This document shows positions 60,148-64,000 of a DNA stretch of 64,000 nucleotides, in pieces. A program made the position numbers and the translations under genes. The stretch spans positions 34,217,604 through 34,281,603 of the forward strand of contig NC_091138.1 of NCBI RefSeq assembly GCF_041381155.1, given 5' to 3'. The stretch is from Argopecten irradians (taxonomy: Eukaryota > Mollusca > Bivalvia > Pectinida > Pectinidae). Every line of letters begins with the position of its first letter. Positions within the stretch are counted from its first letter, which is position 1. The notes beneath the pieces were generated by a model. It was not told where the DNA came from, did not search any database, and worked only from the letters and a program-made list of their open reading frames with translations.

Positions 60148-61065
60148 TTTTGACTTAATGAAAACTTGCATGCAGAAATTTGATTTAACCTTGTTAAAGA
60201 TTAAAGCCTTACGTGTTGGAGTTTATTTTATGTACAAGATAAAATAGTAAAATAGAAATGAATAAGCTGTAGAATTTGGTCTCCTATCAATATAATCCGA
60301 TCACGTGCCCGTCTTCCTTGAGGTTTTCTGATGTGATAAAGCCGATTTTGTTTCAACTGATACAACGCTTAATACGCACGTGTTCGAGCAAAATGGAACC
60401 CAATGAGCCATACAATTTGATATCTCTTTAATATTGCCCAACATATAGCTATGATTTTCTTTGGGTTTGTGGTGTTTAAAGTGAAAGCATGCAAACAGTT
60501 TTTATTTCATTCGATTGAAAACTTAACCCTTGTGCATTGAACTTTATAATATATGTTCAATAAAACCAAAATGAATTCCAGTGATTTGGTGTACATAAAA
60601 TACGAATCCATTTTGACCCGGTATGTTCATGACATGATGAGATGCTTGTGTGTTGGACTGTATCGTATGAGTACTACAATAGTAAAATGGATTTCTCGAT
60701 GATCTATAAAATTTTATCTATTTAAAATATATTTGTATGGCTTAATCAAGGGCTTGTGATATTGTTTGACATAACGGTACGCAAAGTGAAAGCTTGCATG
60801 CAGAGATTTATTTAATCTCATCTGATTGAATACCGAATTACTTTACATGTTGAACCGTATTGTATGCGGGAGATAGAGAAACAAACATTGAAACCAATGA
60901 GCTGTAAAATTTGGTCTTGCAAAATATGACCCTATAATGTGCCTATGAATTCGTCTGGTTTCGTGGTAAGTGAAATGAAAGCTTGCATGCCTAGATTTGA
61001 TTTCAACTGATTGAACACTGAAGCCTTCCGTGTTGGACTATATCGTATGTTGGGTTTATTGAGGT
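60148..61065. repeat. Degenerate repeat cluster, four units
   Basis: Units near 60165, 60480, 60785 and 60975 share GTGAAAGCTTGCATGC, AGATTTGATTTCAAC, GATTGAA and GTGTTGGACTATATCGTATG, and partly GAGCTGTAAAATTTGGTCT. Spacing is irregular (about 190-310 bp), and the copies are diverged. Confidence 0.6.
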
Positions 61066-62389
61066 ATATCGGCCTGTGATTACCAGTTTATGGATGTGTA
61101 TCCTCAGCTGTTATTAATAATTCAGCCTATAATGGACTCTACAGGTTTGTGTGTCAATCCATTCCCATATACAACAATGGTAGCATCGATAATAGTGATG
61201 GTCATGTCTACTCGATTCGATATTGCAAACATACAGTATTTCAAATGTATCAATAATGACTATTATCAAGTCTTTAGTGAGTGTGTTGTCAAACCATGGC
61301 ATGTAGATGATACTTGTACCATTTTATAGAAAATTCATTTGAAATATGAACAGGTGGCTTAAAATCCTGTAATTGTCCACACGTTTTGATGTCATTGTAA
61401 ATGGGCCTGAATAGCTGCAGACTACACAACAGTTGAACTAAATATTTTTGACGATTTCTAAAACATTTGCAGATTAATTTATCGTTATATCAAAAGTATT
61501 ACGGGTTGAAAGACTGATCATTCTGATATGTAATATTCATAGTTTCTTATTTAAAACAAAAAATATTTTTGTCTAATTATTACAGCAATTTATTTTTGAC
61601 CAAATGTGTCTACCAAACAAGGTCTAAATTATTTTAAAGTAAGCATTCATATTTACTGTATCATAATCTGAGTCATAAATACTTCTGATATTTACTGTCT
61701 GAGTTTTATATAGCTACAAATACGCAAATAGACATTCATAATCGATTTTTTTAAAAATAGTTAATAGAAGCAATTCTTAACTTAACAGAAATAAAAGCAA
61801 AACCTATTTATCATACGTTACATGCTTAATCTAAAATAAAATATTTACATTTTTCCCGACAAAAAGTTTTTAAACGCGTTTCCAAAATCTAAATGCTGCA
61901 TTTTAGCACCGATACATATCGACTATTTGCTGTGGGTTCTCATCCTGTCAAATGTCCATTGACCGAGCAGTCATGCGGGAAAAATTCGATGAAAAATTGG
62001 GGTTAGATGTTTAGAATGTTTTGATGGATTTTATCCGCGGTATCCATGTCAGCGTGAAAAGCACTGAATGACAATATTTGCCTTCATAATGGTTTGTATG
62101 TATCAAAGAAAGGCGACCTAATTGGACGTGATATCATATCTCTAGATTAGAGAGGGAACCGCACGGTGTGTTAGTGGGGATGTTCGCGCTGTAGTGATTG
62201 ATTTTTCATGGATTTTAAATCTTTTGATAACATATATCATAGCAGGGTTGTCTCCTGTGTCATCACATACGTGTGTGTGTGGAAGGATATCGTGTCGGTG
62301 TCTACAGTGAGAGATCTACAGTGTATCCTGTTGTGCATTGATAAGGTGTCACTTTGTGGTCTAACTGTAACTATTTGTTTGGTTGATTT

Positions 62390-62635
62390 ATAGGAAAGTT
62401 TATATACAAAATGTCAAAATATAGATATAATTAGTTTATTGATATAAGTTTGGTTGATGAATACGAAAGTTTATATACATAGTGTCAAAATATAGATATA
62501 ATATTGGCTGATTGACATAAGTTTGGTAGATGAAGTTTATATACATAGCCGTTGTGTGTCAAAATATGGATATATGGTTAATGATATAAGGTTGGTGAAT
62601 ACAAAAGTTTATATACATAGTGTCAAAACAAAGTC
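62390..62635. repeat. Short tandem repeat cluster, four units of about 60-75 bp
   Basis: Four units share AAGTTTATATACATAGTGTC, AAAATATAGATATA and TGATATAAGTTTGGTTGATG with small indels. Confidence 0.8.
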
Positions 62636-62797
62636 AGACCTGGCTGATAAATGATACATGCATATAAATATTGTTGAAAACAATCGGCCGTGAAGCCAGA
62701 ACAGAAACGGTGAACGGGACCTGGTATCAATAGGTACCAAGGTGATACCAAAACAAAGGAATGCCAAGATGGATGTCACCAGTTGTTATGTAATTAT

Positions 62798-62866
62798 CAT
62801 CCTCGATACTTTGGGAATAACTGTCACCCTCGTTATATCCACTAATCCCTGGAAATATCGAGGATG
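62798..62866. mobile_element. Minimal MITE family C copy (69 bp)
   Basis: CATCCTCGATACTTTGGGAA on the left and CCTGGAAATATCGAGGATG on the right are the family C ends, with almost no interior. It is either an internal deletion product or a fold-back remnant. No clean 9-bp flanking duplication remains. Confidence 0.65.
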
Positions 62867-63183
62867 AAATTTTATCAAATTATAGTTTAAATGGTTACTA
62901 TTTGAGAAAAATGGGTAAATATTCTCATCTAGATTTTCTGGTAACGATTGTAATAGTTCTGTAAATAAACCCATTGGTCCATATTTGTTCTTGTCTTAAA
63001 CGTTTAAATAAATGAACAAATGTATCATTCATATTGGTTCCTGTTTTAAGAATTGAAAAGTTTAGGAATGTGTATTGAAATGGTTAAGCAAACATACAAA
63101 AATGGTTCCTGTTCCAAGTTTGACTCGAATTAACGTTGTTGTGGGTCGTCGGTTGTTGCCTCCATCATCTAGAACCGTGTTCT

Positions 63184-63310
63184 AAAGGGTTGGGAGGTTA
63201 TAAAGACTATTGAATGAGACTGAGTACTTAATTGTAACGAAGAGAAAGGGTTTGGAAGTTATAAAGAATATTGAATGAGACTTAGTACTAAATTGTAACG
63301 AAGAGAAAGT
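63184..63310 (+). repeat. Tandem duplication, period about 62 bp
   Basis: Two copies share GGTTATAAAGACTATTGAATG / AGTTATAAAGAATATTGAATG, GAGACT.AGTACT and AATTGTAACGAAGAGAAAG. Confidence 0.8.
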
Positions 63311-63959
63311 ACAGGAGACATAACAAATCTTTTAATCCAACCCAAGATTGAGTTATAGGGTCGGGTACACGGTAACATGTAAGAGTAGGCAAACTTCCTG
63401 ATTGGTGTCATAAAACATTAATTATATAACATTTCTGCTTTGATTGAGTGTAGCAAATATAATAAATTATCTTTGTCGCGAGGACAATATAAGGTTTTGA
63501 ATAGCTATATTCTCTATAAATTTATATAGGTTAAGTACAATATATAGTTAATTGCCGTATGATCAGATTAAGTCATATGGTTCCAAAAATGACTTGGATT
63601 TTCATCGTGAAATGGTTGATTAATGGTGTATAATAAAAGTTGTTGCGACATAAAATGTGTCATTTAACTATATTGTGAAAGATCTTATACATTTGTATTA
63701 TCATTCTAATGAAATAAGTCATTGAATGTGTTATATTATTTATTAAGCTAATGATAAGGGGTATACAATTGACAATATTCAGATTAACGATAACTTATTT
63801 AAAACTACTTGTATGAACACGATGACATTATTAAAAATTACTTTTTCTTATGTTGACTCAGTCATAGTGATAACTCATTTGAAGAAGATAGTTTCGCTTT
63901 AGTGATAATTCAAATGAAGAAAATAATTTCCATTAAAAGTATTAAAAGCTTTAAGTTAC

Positions 63960-64000
63960 CTTTCACGTCGATGATGTTTCCGAAGTAGTCCAAATCCTGA
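63960..64000 (-). other. Probable coding exon at the window edge, unknown gene
   Basis: Minus strand from the window end reads TCAG then GATTTGGACTACTTCGG... and closes GTGAAAG|GTAACT. One frame gives D-L-D-Y-F-G-N-I-I-D-V-K-G, which looks protein-like. The RING gene start has an in-frame upstream stop, so this exon is not coding in that gene unless an alternative transcript is used; it may belong to a neighbour extending beyond the window. Confidence 0.4.

Larger units (their letters stand above)
59112..63959. other. Repeat-rich non-coding stretch upstream of the RING gene
   Basis: No gene is recognised. The stretch should contain the RING gene's first non-coding exon(s) and promoter, which I could not place. 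It includes three separate local tandem-repeat clusters, listed individually. Confidence 0.4.

Noticed and set aside
1-64000. CRISPR arrays, bacterial operons or toxin systems
   Set aside because: The window is intron-bearing animal DNA; the tandem arrays present have no spacer-repeat structure of CRISPR type.

Overview
The window is AT-rich, intron-rich animal DNA. Host genes with large introns, a metazoan TNRC6/GW182 gene and dense short non-autonomous repeats with 'GTCCGTCGTCCGTC'-type tandem cores point to a mollusc, most likely a bivalve. The species assignment is inference; no mitochondrial or rRNA marker is present.

Layout. 1-8.5 kb has no recognisable gene: small MITEs, fold-back palindromes, a G-run and two open candidate exons near 3.8-4.05 kb. 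8.5-22 kb is the 5' region of TNRC6: two CpG-containing, NRF1-site-bearing promoter-like islands (8.56-8.9 and 17.65-18.5 kb), then seven short exons (19.2-21.96 kb), of which only the last carries the start codon. TNRC6, the GW182 scaffold of miRNA silencing, runs to 31.6 kb (+), with a roughly 2.3 kb 3'UTR. ECI1, a mitochondrial enoyl-CoA delta-isomerase, occupies 34.77-42.11 kb (+), with a 20-nt exon and several MITEs in its introns and 3'UTR. NUDT1/MTH1, the oxidised-nucleotide hydrolase, occupies 45.95-48.22 kb (+), with a 46-bp minisatellite in its second intron. After that come a 342-bp-period duplication and a 1.04-kb tandem duplication. On the minus strand, 59.1-52.8 kb, lies a RING/TRAF-zinc-finger E3-ligase-like gene. 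59.1-64 kb is repeat-rich with no recognised gene except a probable partial exon at the right edge.

The most striking observation is on the minus strand. The large RING exon ends inside a C-terminal zinc-binding module, and the second half of that module sits 5.4 kb away in a terminal exon. Between them are six separate sites where a 3' splice AG lies exactly 3 or 6 nt before a consensus GTAAGT/GTGAGT donor. Read in order they add whole codons (P, I, MD, VF, G, G) and join the two halves in frame. This looks like a chain of ultra-short, phase-0 microexons encoding a zinc-finger linker one or two residues at a time.

The repeats are also informative. Two MITE families are supported by 9-bp target duplications, with one element nested inside another. 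There are piggyBac-like TTAA and mariner-like TA families. Two tandem-core elements with unrelated bodies share one terminal design (TTTTTAGCYCACC start, stem-TCT-stem-CTTGTT end), resembling Helentron-type non-autonomous elements. The three plus-strand genes have no evident shared pathway; their adjacency is ordinary eukaryotic gene order.
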